Source: Rivularia sp. PCC 7116 (GTDB taxonomy: Bacteria; Cyanobacteriota; Cyanobacteriia; Cyanobacteriales; Nostocaceae). Taken from it: a DNA stretch of 64,000 nucleotides. This document shows positions 1 to 9,712 of this stretch, piece after piece. Where the stretch lies: assembly GCF_000316665.1 (NCBI RefSeq), contig NC_019678.1, forward strand, positions 7,659,001 to 7,723,000, given 5' to 3'. The position numbers were made by a program, and so were the translations under genes. Within the stretch, counting starts at the first letter, position 1. Every line of letters starts with the position of its first letter. The notes beneath the pieces are model-generated. The model saw only the letters and a list, made by a program, of their open reading frames with translations. It was not told the origin of the DNA and searched no databases.

Positions 1-118
1 AAATAATGTCGGATTGCCAACAAATTAACCTCGTTCGTTAAGAAAAATTAAAATAACCGTTTTTCTATCTTAGATGTTGAAGTTGTATTTACAACTATAA
101 ATGGGAGGAAAATTATAT

Positions 119-2014
119 ATGACAGATTTATCAGAAAATAATCAAAATAATTTGTCACCAGTGGATAAATTAAAACTTGCTAGGCAAGAATACCAGTATA
201 ACTATAGCCATATTCCACCTATTGCAATGGTGGATCAACTTCCTAGTAATGAGAATTTCTCTACTGGCTGGCTGCGTTTGTTAGCTAAAGAATTAAAAGT
301 TGTTTTTATCAATACCCTAATCGCAAATCGAGGAAATCGTGGTTCCGAAAGTGTCCGCGACGATGTGAGATTATTTCTGATAGAAGTGTTAGCTAAAGGG
401 GCATTACCGTTTAATTTAACTGTTAGTGCTAGAATTTTACAAATTATTCCGAATTTATTACTTACAGGAATATCAAAGGATTATAGTGAAATTGATGAGT
501 TGTTCTTTTCCATACTTAGGGAAAGCGGACTTTCTATTTTTCAAGATTCTCTAAGTCGAGTTAAAAGTCTTTTATATGAAAAACGTCCTAGGGGACATGC
601 GAAAAGCTTAAATGATTATCACAAGCTGTTCCCCGAGATGGGAATACCCAAGATAGCCGAGAATTTCTCTACAGACGAACAATTTGCTTATATGCGGGTA
701 GCTGGATACAACCCGGTAATGATTGAGCAAGTGAATAAATTGGGCGATCGCTTTCCCGTTACCGAGGCTCAATATCGGGAAGTCATGGGAGATGATTCTT
801 TAGCGGCAGCAGGTGAAGAAGGAAGACTTTATTTAGCAGACTATGGAATTTTGAAAGGTGCTGTTAACGGTACTTTTCCTTCACAGCAAAAGTATATTTA
901 CGCTCCCCTAGCACTATTTGCAATTCCTAAAAATTCCAATAGCAATAAACCAACTTTAATGCGTCCAGTTGCGATTCAGTGCGGTCAAAATCCCCAGGAT
1001 AATCCGATTATTACGCCTAAATCAGACAAATATGCTTGGCTGTTTGCAAAAACTATCGTGCAAATCGCAGATGCTAACTACCACGAAGCTGTAACTCATT
1101 TAGGACGCACTCATTTACTTGTAGGTCCTTTTGTTGTTGCAACTCATCGTCAGTTACCGGATAGTCATCCGCTTAATATATTACTAAGTCCTCATTTTGA
1201 AGGAACTTTAGCGATAAACGATGCAGCCCAACGTCGTTTGATTGCTGCTGGTGGAGGTGTGGATAAATTACTGGCATCGACTATTGATAATTCCCGTGTT
1301 TTGGCAGCAGTCGGTTTACAAAGCTATGGGTTTAATGAAGCCATGTTACCCAAGCAATTAGAGAAACGCGGCGTTAACGATACACAAAAGCTACCTGTTT
1401 ACCCATACCGCGATGATGCGCTGTTAGTTTGGAATACAATTCATCAATGGGTTGGTGACTATTTAAACATTTACTACAAAAGCGATGCGGATGTTAAAAA
1501 TGACACCAAACTTCAGAACTGGGCTATTGAAGCAGGGGCTTTTGATGGCGGAAGAGTTCCAGATTTTGGTCAACAACATGGGCTTATTCAAACCTTAGAT
1601 TACTTAATTGATGCTATTACGCTGATTATTTTTACTGCTAGCGCTCAACATGCTGCGGTTAATTTTCCCCAGGGAGACATGATGAACTACGCTCCAGCAG
1701 TACCCTTAGCTGGTTATCAGCCTGCTTCAATTCTTGAAGGCAAAGTTACCGAAGAAAACTATTTAAATTTACTTCCACCTTTAGAACAAGCACAAGAACA
1801 ATTAAACTTAGTCCACTTGTTAGGTTCTATTTACTATCAAACTTTAGGTGATTACCCAGAGAATTACTTCAAAGATACCTTAGTAAAACCAGCTTTGCAA
1901 CAATTCCGAAATAATTTAATTGAAGTTGAAGCTACTATTCATCAACGCAATCAAAATCGTCCTACTTACGAATATTTGCTTCCTTCAAAAATTCCTCAAA
2001 GTATTAATATTTAG
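119..2014 (+). CDS. Lipoxygenase family protein
   Basis: This non-heme iron dioxygenase would insert O2 into polyunsaturated fatty acids to give hydroperoxides, the first step of oxylipin synthesis. The iron ligands can be read directly (numbered from the ATG at 119): His327 and His332 in the motif H-LGRT-H, His511 and Asn515 in HAAVN, and a C-terminal isoleucine, the carboxylate ligand used by this family. The 631 residues fit a bacterial enzyme without a plant-type PLAT domain. I chose the ATG at 119 over the in-frame ATG at 101 because GGAGGA lies at 104-109, about 9 nt upstream. The P450 gene 300 bp downstream could consume the product. Family assignment is firm; regiospecificity cannot be read from sequence. 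Confidence 0.93.
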   Translation: MTDLSENNQNNLSPVDKLKLARQEYQYNYSHIPPIAMVDQLPSNENFSTGWLRLLAKELKVVFINTLIANRGNRGSESVRDDVRLFLIEVLAKGALPFNLTVSARILQIIPNLLLTGISKDYSEIDELFFSILRESGLSIFQDSLSRVKSLLYEKRPRGHAKSLNDYHKLFPEMGIPKIAENFSTDEQFAYMRVAGYNPVMIEQVNKLGDRFPVTEAQYREVMGDDSLAAAGEEGRLYLADYGILKGAVNGTFPSQQKYIYAPLALFAIPKNSNSNKPTLMRPVAIQCGQNPQDNPIITPKSDKYAWLFAKTIVQIADANYHEAVTHLGRTHLLVGPFVVATHRQLPDSHPLNILLSPHFEGTLAINDAAQRRLIAAGGGVDKLLASTIDNSRVLAAVGLQSYGFNEAMLPKQLEKRGVNDTQKLPVYPYRDDALLVWNTIHQWVGDYLNIYYKSDADVKNDTKLQNWAIEAGAFDGGRVPDFGQQHGLIQTLDYLIDAITLIIFTASAQHAAVNFPQGDMMNYAPAVPLAGYQPASILEGKVTEENYLNLLPPLEQAQEQLNLVHLLGSIYYQTLGDYPENYFKDTLVKPALQQFRNNLIEVEATIHQRNQNRPTYEYLLPSKIPQSINI

Positions 2015-2069
2015 TAAGAATTGGTAATGGGTAATTGGTAATAGTATAAATCATTTTTCAAGTAGTAAA

Positions 2070-2298
2070 TATAGCAGTTTTTGGTTGGATATAATACACC
2101 CCTCTTCCTTAATAAGGAGAGGGAAAGGGGGTGAGGTTTATGTGAGTGTATTACACTCAAGTGAAAAGCGCTATATAGCATTTTTCGGTTGGATATAATA
2201 TTTTGACCTCACCCCATCCTGCGGACACCCCTCTCGTTGTCAAGGAGAGGGAAATAAGAAAAAGTTAATTGTATTCTATTCAAATGAAAACCGCTATA
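2070..2298. repeat. Two tandem copies of a MITE-like palindromic repeat
   Basis: Copy 1 (2070-2175) and copy 2 (2174-2298) each begin TATAGCA..TTTTGGTTGGATAT-like and end with a near-inverted TATAGCG..TTTTCA-like sequence. Each carries a GC-rich core with the hairpin CTCCTT..AAGGAGAGGGAAA. A related core is at 16503-16560, and a shorter copy lies inside a coding sequence at 36228-36263. They fill the gap between the lipoxygenase and the P450. No protein is encoded. Confidence 0.75.
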
Positions 2299-2321
2299 AA
2301 AGTAAATAAAAAAGGAAAATC

Positions 2322-3668
2322 ATGACTATAAAAGAACAAGTTATCAAATCACAAAAACGTCAAATTGAACTTTCCCGCATGTTAGCGAAAGTCGGCTATG
2401 ACAGTAAAATTGGTCAAACTCTACGTTTACGATTTTATTATCAAGATGCTTTCTTATTGCTGCGGAAATTTAAGAGTTTTCTGTATACAGCTAAAGAACT
2501 TTTTGGAGACAAATTTTTTGGCGGAGATCAAGCAATTATACATACTTCTCATGCAGAAGTTAAAAAATTAATGCAAGTCGAACCTCAACTACGAGGAAAC
2601 GACTTGGGTATTATTAGAATGCTTGCTCCAAGCTATTTGCTTAACAATCCGTTGAGTTTGGGAATGAACGGTACTCAACATACGGGAGCGCGGGCTTTAT
2701 TTTTACAAGCTTTAACAAATCCTGCGGAAGATATCGAAAATTTAAGTAATTTAGTCAATCAATGCTTATCAGAAGCAGCCCAAAAAAAAGAATTACATAT
2801 TGGTAAAGATTTACCAAGAATGATGCTGAAAATTTTGCATCAAGTTGTTTTCCAAATCTCCTTATCTGAAGAAGAAGTTACCGCATCAACTGGTTACAAT
2901 AAAAAGCTGTTCCTCGCAACTCTGCCGAATTTTATTAACAAATATACGCTGGGATTACTAACAGCACCAAGCGTGAAACATCGGAAGCAATTAACTCAGA
3001 GATACAAACAATCTCCTTTATGGTCATCTTATGTGGAAACAGGTGCAAAATACAATTTGAACGAGCATCAAATTGCTAATAGTCTTTTTGACATGATTCA
3101 TATTGCCGGAACTCTTGGTACTAGTGCCCTTTTAGGTTCCACAATTGGAGTTTTATGTCTGGATGAAGCTTTAAGAAATAACGTAATTTCAGAAGTTAAT
3201 ACAGTTTGGAACGAACAAGAAACTCCGAATCCAGATGCTTTGAAAAATTCGATTTTAATTAACAAAGTAATTCTAGAAACCGCTCGTCTTTATCCAGCAG
3301 TCAGATTTGTTAGTCAGCTAGCACAAGAAGGAGGAGAAATTGAAATCGGTGAATCAAAATGCCCGTTTCAAAAAGGTACCCGTTTAATCGGCTCTATATT
3401 TACTGCTAATAGAGATGCTGCAAGATACGAAAATCCAGATAGTTTCGATAGTGAACGCGATTTTTCTGATATTTTATCTTGGAATGGTCACGGACACGAA
3501 CGAGCTTGTCCTGGAAGAGACTTATCTATTGGCTTAATTAATATCTTCGTTTTGTACTTGTTCAAAAAGTATAAATGGGATTCAATCACAGAAGTTAAAT
3601 GGGAATTTGAAAAAGTTACCGCCGTCACGCCAAATGAATTAGTATTACAAGGTTTTGCAAAACGGTAA
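2322..3668 (+). CDS. Cytochrome P450
   Basis: Heme-thiolate protein. The Cys ligand is Cys396 in the motif GHGHERACPGRD. The K-helix ExxR is Glu319-Thr-Ala-Arg322, and the I-helix region around 260-275 reads HIAGTLGTSALLGST, with an AG..(S/T) pattern. No N-terminal membrane anchor is visible, so it is probably soluble; 448 residues is usual for a bacterial P450. AAAGGAAAA precedes the ATG. Placement after a lipoxygenase on the same strand suggests, by inference, that it acts on fatty acid hydroperoxides, as an allene oxide synthase or hydroperoxide lyase would, or as a hydroxylase. Copies of a GGGCATT-type heptamer begin right at its stop codon. Confidence 0.93.
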   Translation: MTIKEQVIKSQKRQIELSRMLAKVGYDSKIGQTLRLRFYYQDAFLLLRKFKSFLYTAKELFGDKFFGGDQAIIHTSHAEVKKLMQVEPQLRGNDLGIIRMLAPSYLLNNPLSLGMNGTQHTGARALFLQALTNPAEDIENLSNLVNQCLSEAAQKKELHIGKDLPRMMLKILHQVVFQISLSEEEVTASTGYNKKLFLATLPNFINKYTLGLLTAPSVKHRKQLTQRYKQSPLWSSYVETGAKYNLNEHQIANSLFDMIHIAGTLGTSALLGSTIGVLCLDEALRNNVISEVNTVWNEQETPNPDALKNSILINKVILETARLYPAVRFVSQLAQEGGEIEIGESKCPFQKGTRLIGSIFTANRDAARYENPDSFDSERDFSDILSWNGHGHERACPGRDLSIGLINIFVLYLFKKYKWDSITEVKWEFEKVTAVTPNELVLQGFAKR

Positions 3669-3708
3669 TTGGGCATTGGGCATGGGGTATTGGGCATTGG
3701 GCATGGAA
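3669..3708. repeat. Degenerate heptamer repeat (TTGGGCA type)
   Basis: Several copies of TTGGGCA with variants (TGGGGTA, GGGCATG) run directly from the P450 stop codon. This is the short tandemly repeated heptanucleotide type common in heterocystous cyanobacteria, seen again at 58203-58268. Confidence 0.7.
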
Positions 3709-3794
3709 TTACTCCCTCCCCTTCTTCCGCCTCTTCCCCCTCTTATTCAATTACTAGCAAGCGAATATAAAAATCTCAAATCTAAAATCGAATC

Positions 3795-4397
3795 ATGAAT
3801 TTAAAAATAGAAAACAAACAACTTGATAACATTGCCACCTGGATGAAGCCATTTAAAGAAACTAATTTACCAAGCGTTCTTAAAGGTGTATTCTTCATGG
3901 ATGGCAATCCACTTCCGGATGATTGTATCACCATGTATAACTTAGAATGGGATGCCGAAAATAATACTTTGTCTCTACCAGTTTTTGGACAGATACAGTG
4001 GACTTTTCATAATTCGATTCTAGGAAGATTATTACTTATTGGTGCTTGGTTGAGTCAGTTTACTTATAAAATTCAGTTTGAAGACGAAACTCTACAAAAA
4101 TCACAAATAATACCCTTATCATTAGGGATACCAATTCCGAAATGGATAATAAATGCCACAATGTGCCAAGATGAAAGTTCTCAGAATGGAGATATATGGC
4201 AACGTAAAAACATTTGGTTCGGGATAATTCCCCTAATCGGTGATTATACACTCCGCAGAATTGTAGATGAAAATGGTAATTATACTTCTGCTTTTAACGA
4301 TATGCTGGCAAAAGTTGAAAATGAATGTTTGGTAGTTGGTAGGAATTCAACTGAAGAAAATGTTGCTGTTGAGTACGAATCGGCTGCTTCTAATTGA
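3795..4397 (+). CDS. Conserved-looking protein of unknown function, third gene of the lipoxygenase-P450 locus
   Basis: I do not recognise this family. The 200-residue protein has no signal peptide; a hydrophobic stretch (about residues 74-92, SILGRLLLIGAWLSQFTYKI) could be a single membrane-associated segment. It contains WMKPF, an acidic C-terminus, and tryptophans spread through IQWTF, PKWII and IWFGIIPLIGDYTLRRI. It follows the P450 by 126 bp on the same strand, so it may be co-expressed and act on or carry a lipid product, but this rests on position alone. No clear ribosome binding site precedes the ATG. Confidence 0.7.
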   Translation: MNLKIENKQLDNIATWMKPFKETNLPSVLKGVFFMDGNPLPDDCITMYNLEWDAENNTLSLPVFGQIQWTFHNSILGRLLLIGAWLSQFTYKIQFEDETLQKSQIIPLSLGIPIPKWIINATMCQDESSQNGDIWQRKNIWFGIIPLIGDYTLRRIVDENGNYTSAFNDMLAKVENECLVVGRNSTEENVAVEYESAASN

Positions 4398-5053
4398 GTA
4401 ATTTAAAAATATTTGATGCCTAAATGCTGCGATCGTATTAAATTAACTGCAATAATTAATACTTTATAAGCTGAAAAAATATCTAGTTGAAAAAAGTATC
4501 AGCTTTAAATCAATTTATTTTAGTAACTTAAGCTATGAGGTTTGAATCTTTGGAGGCTTGTGTTTTTTGTTGCCCAGCAATACACATATACTAAGCAATA
4601 TTTATATATTAGTATATGTGTATTATATCGCTGGCATAACTTGAAGATATAAAGTATTTTAGTTCTCGCCGGTTTAAATCTCTTATGTTGTCGCAAAAGC
4701 TCTTTTCAGAGTAGTTCCTGTTTGCGTAATTATTTCTGCTGCTATCGAAATAGGAAATATGTAAATCAATAAAGTAAATTTAATTTTAAAACTGGTTCTC
4801 AACGCAGATTTGTTCTTTCGATTCTATTTAAGTACTTATGCATGCTTGATTGAACGTTAAGAATTTTTAACCAAGGATTTTTGGTGGTGAAAATTACTTA
4901 CTATATAAAACGAATCGTAAAAATAGAATTTTAAAGCGATAGATAATTAAGCTCCATATTTCATACTGCATTAGCAGTATATAGAGCAAAATAAACCAAT
5001 TTTAGTTTATTTAACAGTATCTCTAATTTGAGAAATGAGGATTATTGCTTACT
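4398..5053. other. Gene-free spacer of about 650 bp
   Basis: AT-rich, with no convincing ORF or RNA gene on either strand. The only strong structure is the long inverted repeat at 4574-4634. The 3' part presumably carries the promoter of the COP23-like gene; GAGG at 5037-5040 is its probable ribosome binding site. Confidence 0.6.
4574..4634. repeat. Long perfect inverted repeat, intergenic
   Basis: Two 16-nt perfect arms, AATACACATATACTAA at 4579-4594 and its reverse complement at 4609-4624, are separated by 14 nt. A second pair, CCAGC (4574-4578) and GCTGG (4630-4634), sits outside them. It has no poly-T tail, so it is a poor intrinsic terminator on either strand. It could be a cruciform, a dyad binding site or a degenerated mobile element. 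Confidence 0.7.
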
Positions 5054-5575
5054 ATGAACACTAAGTTCTTTGCTAGTCTTCTGTCCGCTAGTGCGATCGC
5101 TCTTAGTAGCATTGCCATGTTCAGTTCACCTAGTCACGGACAAAGGTCAACTTACAGTTTCTTTTGCGGTCGAAGCACGGATGGTGTACCAACAACATTC
5201 GCTGCAACTGCAACTGGGAAGAAAATTGCTGTGATTCGCTGGGTTAGACAATGGAGTCCGAAGTATCCGCCCAAAGCTCGCTGTCGAGCGGTATCTTCAA
5301 GATTTCAGAATGCTTACGCTTCAGGTGTCCTCAACTATCTGACTAATACGAGAGTAAATCGTCAAGATGTCATCTGTGCAGCTAGAAGATACGGAGGTAG
5401 CTGTAACCAAATGCTACTGACTCTTAGACCTGGTGAAAATGTCAGTCAAGTAATAGAAAACTTGAGGCAGATGGGACATACTGCTAGCGGTCCTCTGGTT
5501 CAAGCTCCTGATGGTTCTCCTCGTACTTTTGTTGATATGAATCGGTTGTTGCGCCAAGCATCAGCAGTGAAATAG
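5054..5575 (+). CDS. COP23-family secreted protein
   Basis: The N-terminus is a classical signal peptide (MNTKFFASLLSASAIALSSI, cleavage likely near SHG), so the mature protein is exported. The rest matches the COP23 (circadian oscillating protein 23) family layout: FFCG near the start, a central WVRQW-SP block, RC-AVS-RF, a paired-cysteine region (VICAARRYGGSC) and a final TLRPGENVSQVIENL segment. Molecular function of the family is unknown. I chose the ATG at 5054 rather than TTG at 5045, since the GAGG at 5037-5040 is only 4 nt from the TTG. Confidence 0.8.
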   Translation: MNTKFFASLLSASAIALSSIAMFSSPSHGQRSTYSFFCGRSTDGVPTTFAATATGKKIAVIRWVRQWSPKYPPKARCRAVSSRFQNAYASGVLNYLTNTRVNRQDVICAARRYGGSCNQMLLTLRPGENVSQVIENLRQMGHTASGPLVQAPDGSPRTFVDMNRLLRQASAVK

Positions 5576-5934
5576 AAAAGACTGTACAGAGAAATTAATT
5601 CTTTTTAGCTTTTAATGGGGGAACCAAGAATACAGCAGGCTTCAACTTAATTAGGTGCAATTGGAAGGGAAAATAGACCTATCCTTCAATATTTGTAATG
5701 ATTAACTTTGTAGCTAATTTGATTGCAAAGTGCTGTTAAAAAAATAATTTCTCAACTCCCCCATTTTATCAATGCATTGATTTCTTCTTTAAGTGCAGCA
5801 ATGCGGAGGAAATAAAGATAATATTTCTTCTAAACACTAGATATATAGGCTTTCTCGATTGATTACTAGTGAGCGTAAGTCGGTTAAATTAATTTGTTAT
5901 GAGATGGCAAGAAATGACTGGGAGTAAAAGCAAT
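5576..5934. other. Spacer without a gene
   Basis: About 350 bp between two secreted-protein genes on the same strand. I see no ORF, RNA gene or strong hairpin. GGGAG at 5920-5924 is the likely ribosome binding site of the next gene. Confidence 0.5.
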
Positions 5935-8900
5935 ATGGCTGCATATAAAAAAAATAGTTGGTCGTTGTCTAAGATTGCTTGTATCGGAACCTTGTTGATA
6001 TTACCAGTACAAGGTGTTTACACAACTATTCATACTCAAGCAGCTTTAGCTCAACAGCAAACTTCTCAATTATCTCAACAGCAACTACAACAGTTAGCAA
6101 AGTCTATCACCGTTAAGATTCTTTCTGGAGAAAAAGGTGGTTCGGGGATCTTGATTCGCAAAAAAGGTCCGTTGTTTACCGTGATTACCAGTAAACATGT
6201 CCTGGAAAAAAATAAATCTGCTTTCATTCATACATCCGACGGTAAAAAGCATCAAGCAGAATTGGTGAAGGGAATTAATTTTGATAACAAGGATTTAGTA
6301 TTATTAAATTTCCGTAGCTCAGATAACTATAAAGTTGCTCAATTGGGTAATTCATCAACTATAAAACAAGGAGATAAAGTATTTGCTGCGGGATTTCCTT
6401 TTGAAGCTAATGCATCTGAATCCAGACAATTTGTTTTTCGGTTGGGACGAATCTCTCTATTACTAAAAAGTCCATTGCAGGGAGGCTATCAAATTGGTTA
6501 CACCAATGAAGTAGAAAAGGGAATGAGTGGTGGCCCAATTATCAGCAGTCAAGGAAAAGTTATCGGCATTAATGGCATTCATGCTCAACCTTTGTGGGGG
6601 AATCCTTATGCTTATGAAGATGGTACCCAACCAAGTGATGCTTTACAGGAAAAAATGAGAAACTCTAGTTGGGGAGTTCCTATTCAAACTGTTGCAAAGC
6701 TAGCTCCTCAATTCGTTTCAGGGGAAATAGTAGCATCCGATCCAAAAAACACATCTACTAATAAATCTAGACTGCAACAACTATCGAGTCAAATTGATAA
6801 TATTGCCAAAGAAATTACAGTATTAATCAATTGGGGAAGCGGCAACGGTTCAGGAGCGATTGTAGCTCAGCAAGGCAATACTTACCACGTACTCACTGCC
6901 CAACACGTAGTTAGGGGCAATCGTACTTTAACAATTACCACTGCCGACGGTAAGCAACATTCTGTAAACCCAAGTCAAATAAAAATACTACCAGGAGTAG
7001 ATTTAGCACTTGTGCAGTTTACCAACAGCGAAAAATATCAAGTAGCTAACCTGGCAAACTATAGCTTAGACATCAACGATCGGGTAGCTTTCGTATCTGG
7101 ATGGCCAGTACCAAAAGCTAAAACGCAAAAATTAAGTCGTCAGTTTAGCACCGGATTTCTTTTAGGTTGGAACAGGGGTACTAATCGTGCTATGGATGAC
7201 CGTTCTTTTTCTCAAGGTTATGGGTTAGTTTATACTAATTTTACCGCGTTAGGTATGAGCGGCGGCCCCGTATTAGATACAGAAGGTCGTCTAATTGGCA
7301 TTCATACAGCAGCAGAAGCTTTCAAAAAAGGACAGCCAAGTCCAATTCAGCAGAAATCTCCTCGGAATCCCCAATTAGAATTAGGCTATAGCTTGGGTAT
7401 TCCAATTCGTACTTTTTTAGCAAAAATTGAACAGGAAAAAATCAACCTGAACTTGAAACCAGTTGCTAATTCTTTGCCAAAACAACTTACTGCTGCCGAA
7501 CAAGATGAAATAGTTCAAGCTTCACTCAATTTAAAACCACCGCAGAGTAATGCCGATCAAATTGAATGGCTAAATTACGGTAATGAACTATGGCGATCGC
7601 GTCGGTATAAAGAAGCTCAGTCAGCTTTTGAGCGCTCAACTAAAATTAAGCCGGATTTTTATCACGGTTGGTATTCACATGGTATGGCGTTAATGCGTCA
7701 AGAAAAATATCCAGAAGCAATTAAATCATTTAAATTGGCAAATAAGTACAATCCCGAATCGGATCGTGCTTTACGTCAGTTGGGAGATGCATATTGGTAC
7801 TCGGGAGAATACCCAGAAGCTCTGCAAACTTTTAAACAAACGATTCAATTAAGACCTGATGATTTTATTCTTCATAATTGGTTAGCTGATGCATTCAATC
7901 AATTAGGTCGTCACCCAGAAGCGCTCCAAGCTGGTAATCAATCGATTCAACTTAATCCCAATCTAGCTGAGAGCTACATCCGACGGAGTAGAACTCGTTC
8001 AAATTTGGGTGACTACTCTGAAGCGATAAAAGACCTGAATAAAGCTTTAAAACTTCAACCTGACTTAGCTATTGCCTACGTGCAGCGAGCTTTAGTCCGC
8101 TATTGGCAGAAAGATTATCAAGAAGCGCTTAATGATACAAAAACAGCTATACGCCTCCAGCCAAATTTTGTAGATGCTTACTGGGTTAGTGGACTTGTTC
8201 ACGCCCAGATGAACAATAGAGAAGGATTTATCAAAGATTTTAATAAAGCTTTGCAAATTCAACCTGACAATGCTGTTATATACGCACAAAGGGGTTATGC
8301 ACATTATCTCTTGGGAGATACAGCAAAAGGAATTGCCGACTACAATGACGCGATACGTCTTAATTCTAAATTAGCGTATGAGTTCTACACTCAACGGGGA
8401 GATATACGCTGGATACAAAAAGACTACAATGGGGCGGTGGCAGATTACACTCAAGCTTTAAGCTTCCGTTCTAGTCATGTTCCAGCTTACATCGGTAGAG
8501 GTAAAGCTTACGCTAAGTTAGGAAAGCGGCAACAATCTCTTCAAGATTTTAATAAAGCTTTGAGTCTTCAACCTAAAAATTCGCTGATATACAGCAGCAG
8601 AGGATATTCTCGCTTGCTTCTTAAAGATTATCAAGCAGGAGTTGAAGATTATAACAAAGCAATAGGTCTTACTCCACAATTAGCATATTTGTTCTACAAC
8701 AATCGGGGTAATGCCCAATATGAACAAGAAAATTACAAAGGAGCAATTGCAGATTACACAAAAGCAATTAGCCTCAAACCAAAGGATGCAGTATTTTACT
8801 GGAATCGAGGTGATGTTTACTTAACGCAAAAGCAATATCAGCAAGCAATAGCTGATTTTACCGCAGCAATTCGCCTTAATCCAGATTATGCCTCTGCATA

Positions 8901-9456
8901 TAATAAACGAGGTATAGCACTTGAACATGGGAAAGATTATAAAGGAGCAATTGCAGATTACACTAAAGCAATTAGCCTAGAGCCAAATCAAGGAGTATTT
9001 TACTCGAATCGAGGTGGTGTTTACTTAACACAAAAGCAATACCAGCAAGCAATAGATGATTTTACCGCAGCAATTCGCCTTAATCAGGAGAATGCATCAG
9101 CTTACTCTATTAGAGCAATAGCACGTGACATGCAAGAAGATTATAAAGGAGCGATTGCAGACCATACAGAAGCGATTGGTATCAAACCAAAAGAAGCAAG
9201 ATACTATAATCGTAGAGGAAATACTTATTTAAAGAACAAAGAATATAGAAAAGCAATTGCCGATTATACTACTGCTATTTCCCTAGATGTAGATGATGGT
9301 GATGCTTACGGATTAAGAAGTTTGGCTTACGCTGGCTTAGGAGATAAACAAAAAGCAATACAAGATTTGCAAAAAGCGTCTCAAATATTTCAGAAAAAAG
9401 GGAATATGGATAATTATAAATTAGTACAAAGTATGCTTAGCAAGCTTCAACAGTAA
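5935..9456 (+). CDS. Secreted protein with two trypsin-like serine protease domains and a long TPR array
   Basis: Numbered from the ATG at 5935. A signal peptide (ending near ALAQQQ) leads to two S1-fold, HtrA-like domains. Domain 1 (about 55-260) has His88 in SKH, Asp120 in NKDLVLL and Ser198 in GMSGGP. Domain 2 (about 290-500) has His324 in AQHV, Asp356 in GVDLALV and Ser442 in GMSGGP. Both triads look intact. From about 543 to the end run roughly 17 TPR repeats, a protein-binding superhelix. No PDZ domain is visible. It is probably periplasmic or thylakoid-lumenal. An upstream in-frame ATG at 5899 exists, but GGGAG sits 10 nt before the one chosen. Confidence 0.88.
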   Translation: MAAYKKNSWSLSKIACIGTLLILPVQGVYTTIHTQAALAQQQTSQLSQQQLQQLAKSITVKILSGEKGGSGILIRKKGPLFTVITSKHVLEKNKSAFIHTSDGKKHQAELVKGINFDNKDLVLLNFRSSDNYKVAQLGNSSTIKQGDKVFAAGFPFEANASESRQFVFRLGRISLLLKSPLQGGYQIGYTNEVEKGMSGGPIISSQGKVIGINGIHAQPLWGNPYAYEDGTQPSDALQEKMRNSSWGVPIQTVAKLAPQFVSGEIVASDPKNTSTNKSRLQQLSSQIDNIAKEITVLINWGSGNGSGAIVAQQGNTYHVLTAQHVVRGNRTLTITTADGKQHSVNPSQIKILPGVDLALVQFTNSEKYQVANLANYSLDINDRVAFVSGWPVPKAKTQKLSRQFSTGFLLGWNRGTNRAMDDRSFSQGYGLVYTNFTALGMSGGPVLDTEGRLIGIHTAAEAFKKGQPSPIQQKSPRNPQLELGYSLGIPIRTFLAKIEQEKINLNLKPVANSLPKQLTAAEQDEIVQASLNLKPPQSNADQIEWLNYGNELWRSRRYKEAQSAFERSTKIKPDFYHGWYSHGMALMRQEKYPEAIKSFKLANKYNPESDRALRQLGDAYWYSGEYPEALQTFKQTIQLRPDDFILHNWLADAFNQLGRHPEALQAGNQSIQLNPNLAESYIRRSRTRSNLGDYSEAIKDLNKALKLQPDLAIAYVQRALVRYWQKDYQEALNDTKTAIRLQPNFVDAYWVSGLVHAQMNNREGFIKDFNKALQIQPDNAVIYAQRGYAHYLLGDTAKGIADYNDAIRLNSKLAYEFYTQRGDIRWIQKDYNGAVADYTQALSFRSSHVPAYIGRGKAYAKLGKRQQSLQDFNKALSLQPKNSLIYSSRGYSRLLLKDYQAGVEDYNKAIGLTPQLAYLFYNNRGNAQYEQENYKGAIADYTKAISLKPKDAVFYWNRGDVYLTQKQYQQAIADFTAAIRLNPDYASAYNKRGIALEHGKDYKGAIADYTKAISLEPNQGVFYSNRGGVYLTQKQYQQAIDDFTAAIRLNQENASAYSIRAIARDMQEDYKGAIADHTEAIGIKPKEARYYNRRGNTYLKNKEYRKAIADYTTAISLDVDDGDAYGLRSLAYAGLGDKQKAIQDLQKASQIFQKKGNMDNYKLVQSMLSKLQQ

Positions 9457-9482
9457 GTAACTAGGCAAAATTAATTGTATAT

Positions 9483-9560
9483 TGTCATTGCGTTAACGTT
9501 CACGAAGTATGCCCGAAGGGCTTAATGTTCCCTCTTAGGGAATGGAACGAAGCAATCCCA
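9483..9560. repeat. Interspersed repeat (CATTGCG...GAAGCAATC type)
   Basis: This segment begins CATTGCGTTAACG and ends GAACGAAGCAATCCC. Relatives are at 27168-27200, 47253-47345 and 50402-50462. It is a dispersed intergenic family with no coding capacity. Confidence 0.65.
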
Positions 9561-9712
9561 GGGTTTTGAAGATTTTAGAATGTTAAATTAATTTTGCACG
9601 ACTACTTAGTAATCTAATTTCACAATTTAATTGATCGGCGCTGAAAACTCTACACTTTGGGTGGGCAAGCTTTCTTACCCACCCAATTCAAGATCGATGT
9701 GATGGTTTTAAA

